From NCBI GenBank assembly GCA_964500515.1, contig CAZCNE010000001.1:62001-126000 (forward strand): a stretch of DNA of 64,000 nt, in the 5' to 3' direction. Positions 42,796-51,884 of the stretch are shown here, piece after piece; position 1 is the stretch's first letter; each line of letters begins with the position of its first letter. The notes under the pieces were generated by a model. The model saw only the letters and a list, made by a program, of their open reading frames with translations, ran no database searches and was not told the origin of the DNA. The translations under genes were made by a program, and so were the position numbers. Source of the stretch: Altimarinus sp964500515. Its GTDB lineage: Bacteria > Patescibacteriota > Gracilibacteria > BD1-5 > UBA6164.

Positions 42796-43725
42796 TTAGT
42801 TATTAAAATAATCAGTTAATTGAGGTACAATTTGTTTTTTTCTAGATAATCTATTTTTTAAATCAGCTAAATTTTCAATAACTTTTACATTAAAAACTTT
42901 TTCTATTATTTCGCTATCTTTTCAATCCAAAACTATACTTGTATTTTTTTCTCAAAAAATATCAACTACACTAAGCATAATAAAATCTAATTTTGATTTT
43001 TGTTTTATTGATTTTAATCATTCTAAAATCTCATTTTTTTTTCATAAAGCATAGTTTGGATTAACTGTTTCAAGAGTTCAAACTCAAGCTTTTTTTCAAT
43101 TTACTTCAAATTCTTTATAATCGTATTTTATAAGTTCTTCAGCACTTATATTTCATAAATTTGATTTGGCTTCAAACATAGGTTTCATAAATTCTTGGAA
43201 GTCAAAAATTCAAGTTATTTTTTTTAATTCTTCAGCAATAATCGTATCTTCTTTTGTAGTTGTTGCTGATCTAAAAACTAAACTATCAGATAAAATTGCA
43301 GCTAACATCAAAGTTCAAATTTCTTTGTTGATTTCAAAATTTGCTTCTTTATACATTTTATAAAGAACACTTGCTGTTGAACATAATTTTTCAGCTCTTA
43401 TATTTAAAGGAGATTTCGTTTCTATAGAAAGTTTATGATGATCAATTATATATTCTATTTCTAATTCATCTATATTGTCAATAGTTTGAGTTTTTTCATT
43501 GTGATCAACGAGAGCTACTCTTGTTCATACAGGTAATGAAGAAATAGTTTCAGGATTTTTGATATTTAAGCTTTCAAGTAAATACTTAGTTTCATTATTT
43601 AATGTTCAAAGTTTGTATACATTTGCATTAAATCATTTTTTATTTAGATAATCAGTAAAAATAATTGCTGAACAAACACTGTCTGTATCTGGAACTTTAT
43701 GTCAAAAAACTTTGATTTCTATCAT
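42796..43725 (-). CDS. ppaC: Manganese-dependent inorganic pyrophosphatase
   Basis: 309 aa. DHH superfamily: FGHKVPDTDSVCSAII, VALVDHNEKTQTI, YIIDHHKLS, AAILSDSLVFRS and the C-terminal substrate loop NRLSRKKQIVPQL. These are the family II PPase motifs, Mn-binding His/Asp present. It removes pyrophosphate from biosynthesis. Confidence 0.94.
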
Positions 43726-43830
43726 AAATAAATCGTTAAAATGTTAAAATAAGAAAATGTTAAAACGAATAAATAATAATATTTACATTTTAATATTTTT
43801 TACAAGAGAAGTGATTTTACACTTCAACTT

Positions 43831-45189
43831 TTATAGATTATATTTCAATTTATCTAATTTCAAAATTTTATTTCCAATTAAAACTTTGGGAGAATTATCT
43901 TCGTCACTTCATCATTCATAATAAAAATTATCATCAATTTTTTCTTTATCAAAAATTTTTTTTAGTTGAGATTCAATTTTTTTAATTGCTCAAATTTTTT
44001 CAAGTACATCATAAACTCTAGCAACAGCTTCCGGATTATAAAAATCTGTCATTCTTACAATTTGTTCAATTCTTTCTCAAGATATTTCAAACTTTAATTC
44101 TCATAAATATTTTAATTTATAGTTATTTGGATCACTATTATCTTTTAAATCATAAATTTTTATTTCATCTTTTTTGTCAATATCATTGTCAATAATCTTT
44201 TTGGTTTTTACGTTATTAATCAAATAATCTTTTAAATTTTCAATTCAAAAAGAATTTGCTGAACTTACAATAAATATTTTCTTTTTTGGATATTTTTCCT
44301 CAAACTCTTTTTTTATCATATTTATCATATCATTATCTAGTAAATCAGCTTTTGATAAAATAATTATTTCTTCTTTTTTTGCTAAACTAGGAGAAAAGTA
44401 TTTTAATTCTTTTCTTATATCTTCATAATCTTTAAAAGCTTTATCCAATCTATATAAATCTACTAAATGTAATAAAATTCAAGTTCTTTCTATATGTTTC
44501 AAAAAATTTATTCAAAGTCACTTTCATTTTGAAGCTCAAGGAATAAGTCAAGGAACATCTTCTAAAACTAAAGATTTTCATTTGTGCTCCATAACTCATA
44601 GGTTTGGAACCAAAGTTGTGAAAGGATATTCTCAAACTTTTGCTTTTACATCTGTTAAAACATTTATTAGACTTGATTTTCAAGCACTTGGAATTCAGAT
44701 AATTCAAATATCTGCAACTAATTTTAATTCTAAGTTTAGATTTTTTTCTTCTCATATATCTCAAAGCTCAGCAAATCTAGGTGCTTGTCTAGTTGAAGAA
44801 ACAAAATGAGAGTTTCAATATCATCATTTTCATCATTTTGCAATAAGTAATTTTTGATTATTTTTATCTAGGTCAGCAATTATTTTTCCTGTTTTTTTAT
44901 CTTTTACAATAGTTCAAACTGGAATTTTTAAAATTAAATCTTCTCATGCTTCTCAATTCATATTTTGAGTTCATCATCTTTCTCAGGATTTTGCCTTAAA
45001 CATTTTTTTGTGTCTAAAACTTGATAGGGTATTTAAATTAGAATCTGTTTCTAAAAATATATTACCTCAATCACCTCAATTTCATCACCGAGGTCATCAT
45101 TTTGGTATATATTTTTCTCTTCTCCATGAAACTATTCAATCTCATCAAGATCATGCTATAAGTTTGATTTCTACTTCATCTATAAACAT
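43831..45189 (-). CDS. obg: GTPase Obg
   Basis: 452 aa. N-terminal glycine-rich Obg fold: MFIDEVEIKLIAGSGGDGIV, YIPKGGPRGGNGGDGG, GGKGGYGN (many Gly by TGA, but some GGT/GGA/CGG variety), then the G domain GIPSAGKSSLINVL (G1), FTTLVPNLGV (G2), EDVPGLIPGA (G3), LSKADLLD (G4) and SSANSFG (G5), and a C-terminal OCT domain. Essential ribosome-maturation GTPase. The true start is upstream of the ATG at 45003. Confidence 0.95.
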
Positions 45190-45318
45190 AAATTTAGGCT
45201 AAAAGGATAAGGGGAAGAAATAAATTTAGAAAAATATTATTTTGAATTTATTTCAATTTTTTATAGCTTTATCAACTTTAAAATATCAAACAAATTTTAT
45301 TTAAAAAATTATTTTTTG

Positions 45319-45353
45319 CAAAAAAATAAATCCCTAATATAAGGATTTATTTT
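45319..45353 (-). terminator. Intrinsic terminator of the secreted-protein gene
   Basis: On the minus strand AATAAATCC pairs with GGATTTATT and runs into TTTTTTT. It separates the upstream secreted-protein gene from obg. Confidence 0.75.
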
Positions 45354-45365
45354 AAATTATTAAAA

Positions 45366-46118
45366 TTAATCAAATATTTTAAGAGAATTTCTTAAAACTG
45401 GATTATTAATTCAATAAATAATCATTCTAATTCTTCAAACAATTATATATGTGTTTCAATTTGAGATTTTATAATCTAGTTTTCATCAAAATCATTGCGT
45501 AATCATTAATCTCGTTAAAGCATTGTCTGTCCATAAATAATTTGCAGTTGTTCAAAAACGGATTTCAGTATCACAAAATGTTTCATTTATATCATTTTTT
45601 ACTAGTTTATATTCTAAAGCATTATAATGACTTTTCCATGTTGGTTTGTCCATATAATATTTAGGATATGGATATGTGTAAAAGGGGCAGTCTCAAGAAA
45701 GTAAATTAATGTAATTTTTGTCTGAACTATTTTCCTTTAACATTGTTATTAAGTCTTTCTCATTTACATCTAAAATAAATTTATTTTCTTTTTCTAATTT
45801 ATTTTGTATTTTTACTAAAATTTCATTCAATTTTTTATCTTGTTCAGTTTTGATATTTCTTTCCCTAATTTTTTGTAAAATTATATGTTTTTCGTTTATA
45901 GAATATCAATTAAATATATTCATAAATTCTTGGTCTTTTTTTTCTAAATATTTTTTATAATCTGAATTATTAATGCTTAATATATTTTCAACTTTATCTT
46001 TTTTATATAGATAATTAACAAAAGTTTCAATTTTATTATTATTGCTTGCATTTAAATAATAAATATTACTTGAAAAAAGGATGATAAAAAATATTAAAAA
46101 TGAAGTTAACTTTTTCAT
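45366..46118 (-). CDS. Secreted protein of unknown function
   Basis: 250 aa. Signal peptide KKLTSFLIFFIILFSSNIYY with likely cleavage after LNA. A Lys/Asn/Glu-rich helical part (residues 25-125) is followed by an aromatic part with SGDCPFYTYPYPKYYMDKPT and FCDTEIRFGTTANYLWTD; two Cys could form a disulfide. The second part is reminiscent of a beta-rich surface domain. Not recognised. Confidence 0.6.
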
Positions 46119-46230
46119 AATATAAAAGATTAATAAATAAATACAGGAAAATTTTCCCATATAAATTTATTGATTTTTTTTTTTTTTGTCAATAATATAT
46201 AAAAAATTTTAATAAATAATAAAACTCTGT

Positions 46231-46506
46231 ATGACAAAAAGATTAATTATTCTTATTTATATACTTTTTTTACTTTTATTTATTTATTTTTGATTAGTAG
46301 TTTGAGTTTTATTAGATTACTATTTATGTGAATTATTTCCATGATTAGGTATATGTATTCCTAAGTGAACAAAAAATTATTGATATATTTATCAAGAAGA
46401 AATAGTCTTATTTTGTATTTTATTTTTATGGGTTTTATTTTCTATTTTTTATTGGAAAAGCTTTAAAAATAAATTAATACCTTTAGCAAAAAATACAGAG
46501 AAATAA
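46231..46506 (+). CDS. Small two-helix membrane protein (91 aa)
   Basis: Two hydrophobic helices (LIILIYILFLLFIYFGLVVG and EIVLFCILFLWVLFSIFYW) flanking a short loop with two Cys (YYLCELFPGLGICIP). Six TGA codons. Unrecognised; resembles small DUF-type inner-membrane proteins. Confidence 0.55.
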
Positions 46507-46551
46507 TTCTTTAGCTTTAAAAACTAAACCTCCTTTCAATTCCACTAGTTA

Positions 46552-46586
46552 AATAAAAAAAGTTAAGAATAATATTTCTTAACTTT
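46552..46586 (-). terminator. Terminator of the tRNA operon
   Basis: On the minus strand AAAGTTAAGAA pairs with TTCTTAACTTT and enters TTTTTT, 22 bases after tRNA-Met. Confidence 0.8.
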
Positions 46587-46607
46587 CAAATTTCATATAT
46601 AAATTTA

Positions 46608-46684
46608 TGGTGTCAGTAGGTGGAATTGAACCGCCGACCTCAGGGATATGAATCCTGCGCTCTAACCAGCTGAGCTATACTGAC
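46608..46684 (-). tRNA. tRNA-Met, elongator (anticodon CAT)
   Basis: Acceptor GTCAGTA/TACTGAC, D-arm AGCTCAGCTGGTTAGAGC, anticodon loop TTCATAT, T-arm with GGTTCAATTCC, CCA encoded. Overall pattern (GGATTCATATCCCTGAGGTC) fits elongator Met better than the Ile CAT tRNA; that choice is not fully certain. Confidence 0.88.
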
Positions 46685-46743
46685 TTAGAGTATTAAGATT
46701 CAAATAATAAGTTTTATTACTTACTACTTAATACTTATTTTTT

Positions 46744-46818
46744 TGGTTGCGGAGGCTCGAATCGAACGAGCGATCTCAAGGTTATGAGCCTTGCGAGATA
46801 CCACTTCTCTACTCCGCG
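46744..46818 (-). tRNA. Initiator tRNA-fMet (anticodon CAT)
   Basis: Acceptor CGCGGAG/CTCCGCA with the C1-A72 mismatch diagnostic of initiators, anticodon stem CAAGG/CCTTG with loop CTCATAA, T-loop GTTCGATTC, encoded CCA. The usual three G-C pairs of the anticodon stem are only two here (AGG/CCT). Confidence 0.92.
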
Positions 46819-46884
46819 GTATAAATAATGTTTAGAGAATAGTTTTTTAGAATTCTTTTAAAATCTTTACTATCAACTAATTTA

Positions 46885-46959
46885 TGGTACGGCTACGGGG
46901 AATCGAACCCCGGTTACCGGGATGAAAACCCGATGTCCTAACCACTAGACGATAGCCGC
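46885..46959 (-). tRNA. tRNA-Glu (anticodon TTC)
   Basis: Acceptor GCGGCTA/TAGCCGT, anticodon stem TCGGG/CCCGG with loop TTTTCAT, T-arm CGGGGTTCGATTCCCCG, encoded CCA. First of three tRNAs on the minus strand. Confidence 0.95.
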
Positions 46960-47137
46960 AAGAAATAATGTACTCGTGTATTATATTTAAAATATAAAAT
47001 AGTCAAAAAAAAATTAAATTTTATTAAAAATAAAAGAAAATTTGAAAAAATTAAAATTTATTTATAATAAGACTTAAGTTTAGTATTTTATATGAGTTTT
47101 AATCCTTATAATATGTTTTATATTTTATGTATTTTTT

Positions 47138-47698
47138 ATGTATAGTTGAAATGATTTAAAAGTTTGAAGAAAATTTCTTATGGACTCAGATCCTTATGAA
47201 GTATTGGATTATTCACAAAAAGTAGTTGGTAGGTGATGATCAATAATTACAGTTAAAGCAAAAAATTTGGTTTCTTGAGCCAATATTACAAAAACTCTTT
47301 CAGATAAAGACAGTTTTGAACAAGCAGATATTACAACTAGAAGCTACGATTATTTGTATAATGATGGAGAAACATATTATTTTATGAATCAATCAACTTT
47401 TGAACAAGTAAGTTTAAAAAAAGATATTCTTGCTTGAGCTGAGTTATTTTTGAATGATTGAGATAAAGTAACTTTACAAGAATTTAATTGAATTCCTATA
47501 AATATAAATTTAGAACCAAGTGTTGTTATGGAAGTAACTGATACTCCACCATGAGAAAAATGAGATACAGCAACTTGAGGTAAAAAACCTGCTACCTTAT
47601 CTACTTGACTTGTTGTTCAAGTTCCACTTTTTGTTTGTATTTGAGATAAACTAAAAATTGATACAAGAACTAAAGAATATCTTTGAAGGGCTAATTAA
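47138..47698 (+). CDS. efp: Elongation factor P
   Basis: 186 aa, three beta-barrel domains. SGNDLKVGRKFLMDSDPYEV, the modification-loop region VVGRGGSIITVKAKNL, FEQADITTRSYDYLYNDGET, VVMEVTDTPPG, LVVQVPLFVCIGDKLKIDTR. The loop tip, normally P-G-K-G, reads V-G-R-G, i.e. Arg at the tip as in EarP-type EF-P, though no earP is near. Rescues ribosomes on proline stretches. Confidence 0.94.
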
Positions 47699-47728
47699 TA
47701 TAACTTTTATTTCTTAAAAATTTTTTTT

Positions 47729-48265
47729 ATGGAAAAAAATAAGGAAGTTGGAGCTTTTATAAATAGTATGGAATCGTTTTCAGATTCTATAATAAAACCT
47801 ATTTATAGTGAATCTTTGGTGAAAAGTATTGAAAATATGTGATTTATGAAGTCACTTGTAAATAGTGGTTTTATAAATGCTTTGCAAAATTTTTGAAAAT
47901 GATGGTTTAAAAATGTATTTGTAGTTTTTGGTTGGATTGCTATAATTTGAGGTATATTATGAATTTTAATATGAATATTTGATTTGGTTAAATGGCCTTC
48001 ACTTTACAATATACTATCTGTTTTGTCATCTTTTTTAACTATTTTAGTTTGAGTTTGAGTAATAAGATTTAAAAGCTGGTATCCTTTTATTGTTGTTTTA
48101 AGTTTTTTATTTAGTTTGATATATTCGGCATTAGTTAATTATAGTTTTTATGCCCCTGCTTATAATTATACTTATGTAATAATAATTAGTTTAGTTTTAT
48201 CTACTCTTGTTTTTATGGTTTGATTTGCTCTAATACTTAAGAATAAAGACTTGTTTAAAAATTAA
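47729..48265 (+). CDS. Integral membrane protein (178 aa)
   Basis: Unrecognised. About 70 polar residues (ESFSDSIIKPIYSESLVKSI, then FMKSLVNSG), then four hydrophobic helices from ~residue 70 (FVVFGWIAIIGGILGILIG, SVLSSFLTILVGVGVI and two more). Downstream of efp by 30 bases. Confidence 0.6.
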
Positions 48266-48302
48266 TTGAAAAATAAAAAATATAGATATAATTAAATTGT
48301 AA

Positions 48303-48500
48303 AAAGCAATTGAGTCTGCAATCAACAGACGAGGCTGGAAGAAGAAAGTGAATTATTCACGATTAGAACTTCCCGGGGTAGTGATCCTCGTAAACAAAAT
48401 AATAATTAAGAAATAGCTTTAGGTGGTACCTTCCCGCAAACGGGACCAAAAGCACATAATATGAGAATAGTTCTTGTTTTATGTGTTTTTTTAATTTTTT
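48303..48500 (+). promoter_or_regulatory. T-box-type riboswitch leader with antiterminator and terminator
   Basis: The T-box sequence AGGTGGTACC is at 48421-48430. An antiterminator can be drawn: helix A1 GCTTTAGG (48416-48423) with CCAAAAGC (48446-48453), a 7-base bulge TGGTACC carrying the TGGT that pairs with uncharged tRNA, and helix A2 TCCCG/CGGGA. The competing terminator uses AAAAGCACATAA (48448-48459), which overlaps A1, with TTATGTGTTTTTTT (48479-48492). Upstream, ACGAGG/CCTCGT, GGAAG/CTTCC and GTGAA/TTCAC nest as a short stem I (48329-48391). The specifier cannot be assigned. It precedes a Nudix gene. Confidence 0.65.
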
Positions 48501-48505
48501 CGCTT

Positions 48506-48958
48506 ATGAGAAAGACAAATCTAGGTATAGTGATAAAGGATGAAAAAATACTTCTTTGTATGAAAAAGAGGTGATTTTGAGCAGGATTATGGAATAGTGC
48601 AGGAGGAAAACTTGATGATTGTGAGAGTATGGAGGAGTGTATGATTAGGGAACTTAAAGAAGAAACTAACTTAGAAGCAAAAAAACTAGAGATGGCTTGA
48701 ATACTTTATTTTCATTTTCCTCATAATCCAGATTGGGATAACGAATGTCATCTATTTAGGATAAATGATTTTGCTTGAGTCGCAGAGGAAACAGAAGAGA
48801 TGAAGCCAGAGTGGTATAATCTTGATGAGATACCATATGATAAGATGTGGAAGGATGATTCTATTTGGTTACCAAGTATTATTGCTTGAGAGTACATTGA
48901 GTATGAGCTTTATTTTGATAAAGATTGATGAGTGGCGAAATATGTGAAAATAAAATAA
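48506..48958 (+). CDS. MutT/MTH1-like Nudix hydrolase
   Basis: 150 aa. Full Nudix box GGKLDDCESMEECMIRELKE-ETN preceded by KKRGFGAGLWNSAG, the MTH1/8-oxo-dGTPase pattern. Later LFRINDFAGVAEETEEMKPE and WYNLDEIPYDKMW match MTH1 too. Codon use is richer in GAG, AGG and GTG than the neighbours, a sign of possible transfer, yet TGA is used for Gly. It lies behind the T-box leader, an unusual target. Confidence 0.9.
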
Positions 48959-48993
48959 TTTTTAATTATTTTATTTTTTTAATTTTAATATTT

Positions 48994-49209
48994 ATGCGAA
49001 AAGATTATTTGGAAAAACTAAAAAATGTTTTAGAAGATGATAATTTTTTAAAACTTGATGAAATTTTAGAATTATCCGTGACTTGAATCTTGTCAGAAGA
49101 TGAACTAAATTAAATAGATGAAATCTTAAATGAAGCAACTTTATATGCAGAATTTAAAGAATCTGATTATAAAGAAGAAGCTTTAAGACTTATAGATTTA
49201 ATTTTATAA
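48994..49209 (+). pseudogene. Small helical protein interrupted by an in-frame TAA
   Basis: Frame MRKDYLEKLKNVLEDDNFLK with LSVTGILSEDELN runs 39 codons to TAA 49111-49113 and continues, in the same frame, with IDEILNEATLYAEFKESDYK to TAA 49207-49209, one base before the next gene's ATG. The amphipathic Glu/Leu pattern continues across the stop, as one ~71-aa protein with a nonsense codon. It might instead be a genuine 39-aa protein. Confidence 0.4.
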
Positions 49210-49210
49210 T

Positions 49211-49765
49211 ATGAAAAAATTACCAATAGATTTCAAGATAGAAACTGAAAGATGTATAATAGAAATGCCAAAACTTGAAAATGCAATTGATTATTACAAA
49301 CTTTGTACTCCTGCAGTTTCGCATTTTATGACTTGGGATAATTTATGAAGTGTAGAAAATTATGAAAAATTTATAATTTCTAAAAAGGAAAATTGGGAAA
49401 AACAAAGATGATTTGAGTCAATAGTGAAATTTAAACATAATTCCAAAATGATTTGATGTTTCTGAATTGCAAGATATTTTGAAGAAATAGAATCTATTGA
49501 AATTTGATATTGGCTTGCTGAAGAATATTGGGGAAAATGAATAATCCCAGAATGTTTGGAAAAAATGAAAGAAATAGCCTTTGATGAAATTTGATGTAAA
49601 AGTATAAAATTGAGAGCAGATAAAAATAATTTTAGGTCAAGAAGAGTTGCTGAAAAATGTTGATTTAAGCTAGATTGAATTTTAAGGCAACACGATAATA
49701 TAAAATGAAAATTAAAAGATATTTCTTATTATAGCTTATTAAAAGAAGAATATAAAAATTATTAA
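49211..49765 (+). CDS. GNAT-family N-acetyltransferase (RimJ/RimL-like)
   Basis: 184 aa. FKIETERCIIEMPKLENAID, then the acetyl-CoA loop EIGYWLAEEYWGKGIIPECL, and a helix with RADKNNFRSRRVAEKCGFKLDGILR. This order is typical of ribosomal-protein or antibiotic acetyltransferases of the RimJ/L subfamily. Substrate unknown. Confidence 0.85.
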
Positions 49766-49785
49766 TTATTATTAATTTTAAAATT

Positions 49786-50952
49786 ATGAAAAATAAACTT
49801 ACAGATAAAGTAAAAAAAGTTTTTATTAAAGATAAAGAAAAAAATGTGAATGAAAGTGAAAAAAAAGAAAATTTTCAAGAAAATAATGGTAAAGTTTTTA
49901 AAAGTAGCAAAAATTTTTTATTTTTTGCTTTGATAGTTATTTGTTTTGGAATTATTTTTTATCCATTTATAACAGTAATTACTTTTTCTATTTTAACCTC
50001 ATATTTAGCTCATCCATTATACAAGAGCTTTAACAAAAAATTATGAGAAGTTTTTTCACTTATTTTAACTTGGATTTCCATTATTATTATAGTAATTGTG
50101 CCTATTTATTTGGTTTGAAGTATTACATATAATCAAGTTAAATCAATGGTGTATGATGCAAATGTTTATGTAGAAAAAAACTCAAGTATTTTTACACAGT
50201 TACCAAACACTTGAACACAAGAGGATAAAAGTCAAAATAAAATAATTAGTTATGTTTATGATCAGTTTGAATGAAACAAAGAATTAATCGATGAAACAAC
50301 AAAAACTTTGACAACATTTATAAAAAATATATGACAATGAGTTTTGAAACATTGAGCAAATATCGCAAAAAGTATCCCTATTTTAATGATAAATTTAATA
50401 CTTTATTTTTTCCTAACATCTTCACTTATCGTAAATTGATGAAAAGTAAGAAAAGTATTTAAATTAATTTTACCTTTAGATTCAAATGTTTTTGATTTAT
50501 ATATGATAAGAATAAAATCTATGACAAAGTGAGTTATAAGATGAAATTTTTTCATTTCTCTTATCCAATCTGCTTTGACTACATTATCTTTTATAATTGC
50601 TTGAATTCCTTATAGTTGAATAGTTTTTATAATATGTTTTTTTCTTTATTTTCCTATGATTTGATCGTTTATTTTGTTTATTCCTGCAACTATTTATCTA
50701 ATTATAAAATGACAATACATAATGGCAATTTTTGTGTTTATATTTAATTCTATAGTTATTTGAAATATAGATAATATTCTTAGATGAAAATTTACACCAA
50801 AAGAAGCAAGTATAGACTCTAGTTTGATGATTTTGAGTGTTTTGAGTTGAGTTACAATATTTTGAATTATGTGAATTTTGTATTGACCAATTATAGCTGT
50901 GATTTGATTAACTTCTATTAAGGTTTATATAGAATTAAATGAGAAAAAGTAA
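49786..50952 (+). CDS. AI-2E/PerM family membrane protein
   Basis: 388 aa, about eight membrane helices. Two helices near the start (residues 45-80), a soluble part with QVKSMVYDANVYVEKNSS and then YFFLTSSLIVNGGKVRKVFK, and the conserved half FFISLIQSALTTLSFIIAGI, FIPATIYLIIKGQY, IVIGNIDNILRGKF (the IDNxLRP pattern) and GVTIFGIMGILYGPI. Family members export small molecules or ions; substrate not inferable. Confidence 0.85.
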
Positions 50953-50966
50953 AGTATTAAAATAAT

Positions 50967-51387
50967 ATGAAAAGTTTAAAGAAAAAATTAAAAGAATGGA
51001 TAAAAAGATATCGGTTAAGTGAAATTATTTCTTATACATTAGCTATTTGATGATGATATATAATATTTAAAGTTTACAAAAAATTATTATATTTCATGAA
51101 TAGTTGTTATGATTTGAGATAATTTAGGATATTATTGAACAATGCTATTTAATGAAGTAAAATGCACGATAAAGAAAAAATGAAAATATAATTTGAAATT
51201 ATTTTTAAAAGATTTTTGAAGCTTATCTTTTGAATTTTTACTTCCACAAGTTTTAGAAATATTTTTTATTCCTCCATTTTTTGATAAGTATTATATTTGA
51301 GCATTTGTTGCTATGACTTTAGTTATTATTATTTTTTATTTACAAGCAATTATTTTGTATGAAATTAGAAAAAGATATTTTAAATAA
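50967..51387 (+). pseudogene. Small membrane protein, frameshifted in an A6 run
   Basis: From ATG 50967 the frame gives KSLKKKLKEWIKRYRLSEII, then SYTLAIGGGYIIFKVY and stops at TAA 51120-51122. The next frame, open from before that point to TAA 51385-51387, continues with ISGIVVMIGDNLGYYGTMLF and two more membrane helices ending EIRKRYFK. Removing one A from 51078-51083 joins them into one ~139-aa protein with three or four membrane helices. The two halves make sense only together. Confidence 0.7.
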
Positions 51388-51393
51388 ATTATT

Positions 51394-51676
51394 ATGAAAG
51401 AATATTATGTTTATATATTAGCTAGTGAATCAAAAACAATTTATGTTTGAGTTACTAAAGATTTAAAAAGAAGAATTTTTGAACACAAAGAAAAAATTAT
51501 AGAATGATTTATTAGTAAGTATAATTGTGAAAAATTAGTATATTATGAATTTTTTAGATATAAGAGAAGCAATTGCTTATGAAAAAAGATTGAAAAATTA
51601 TAGGAGAGAACGGAAAGTTAATTTGATAGAAAATAATAATCTTTATTGGGAAGATTTATATGATAGTTTAGCCTAA
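51394..51676 (+). pseudogene. GIY-YIG endonuclease-domain protein, frameshifted in a T6 run
   Basis: Starts MKEYYVYILASESKTIYVGV then TKDLKRRIFEHKE: the YVYIL ... IYVGVT pair is the GIY-YIG motif of the UPF0213/YhbQ group. Frame breaks in the T run 51550-51555. The next frame continues LDIREAIAYEKRLKNYRRER and KVNLIENNNLYWEDLY to TAA 51674-51676, the normal family C-terminus. One T fewer would restore a 93-aa protein. Confidence 0.8.
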
Positions 51677-51710
51677 TCGTTATTGTTCCAGTTTAGTGAG
51701 ACATACATTT

Positions 51711-51784
51711 TATGATTCTGAAATAAATTCAGAAAGATAGAAAAGCGACAAGATTTGTCATTCTGAATTTATTTCAGAATCATA
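51711..51784. repeat. 24-bp perfect inverted repeat
   Basis: TATGATTCTGAAATAAATTC plus AGAA (51711-51734) is the exact reverse complement of 51761-51784, with a 26-base loop. Sequence of the TTCTGAATTTATTTCAGAATC kind occurs as a dispersed repeat in other CPR genomes (recollection). It lies between the damaged genes and ileS and has no T run. Confidence 0.85.
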
Positions 51785-51884
51785 GAAAGATTATAAGCAT
51801 TGGTTACAAATATCAAAAATATAAGAGAATTTAATAAGTTAATTATTTTTAAAAAGTAAATTTTAACATTTAACCATTTACATT

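Noticed and set aside
45003..45005. ATG at 45003 as the obg start
   Set aside because: Upstream in frame lies the conserved Obg N-terminus (MFIDEVEIKLIAG and KGGPRGGNGG), so the start is 45189.
48303..48500. tmRNA or RNase P RNA
   Set aside because: No tRNA-like end, no tag frame and no GAGGAAAGTC-type P RNA core; the antiterminator/terminator pair fits a T-box instead.
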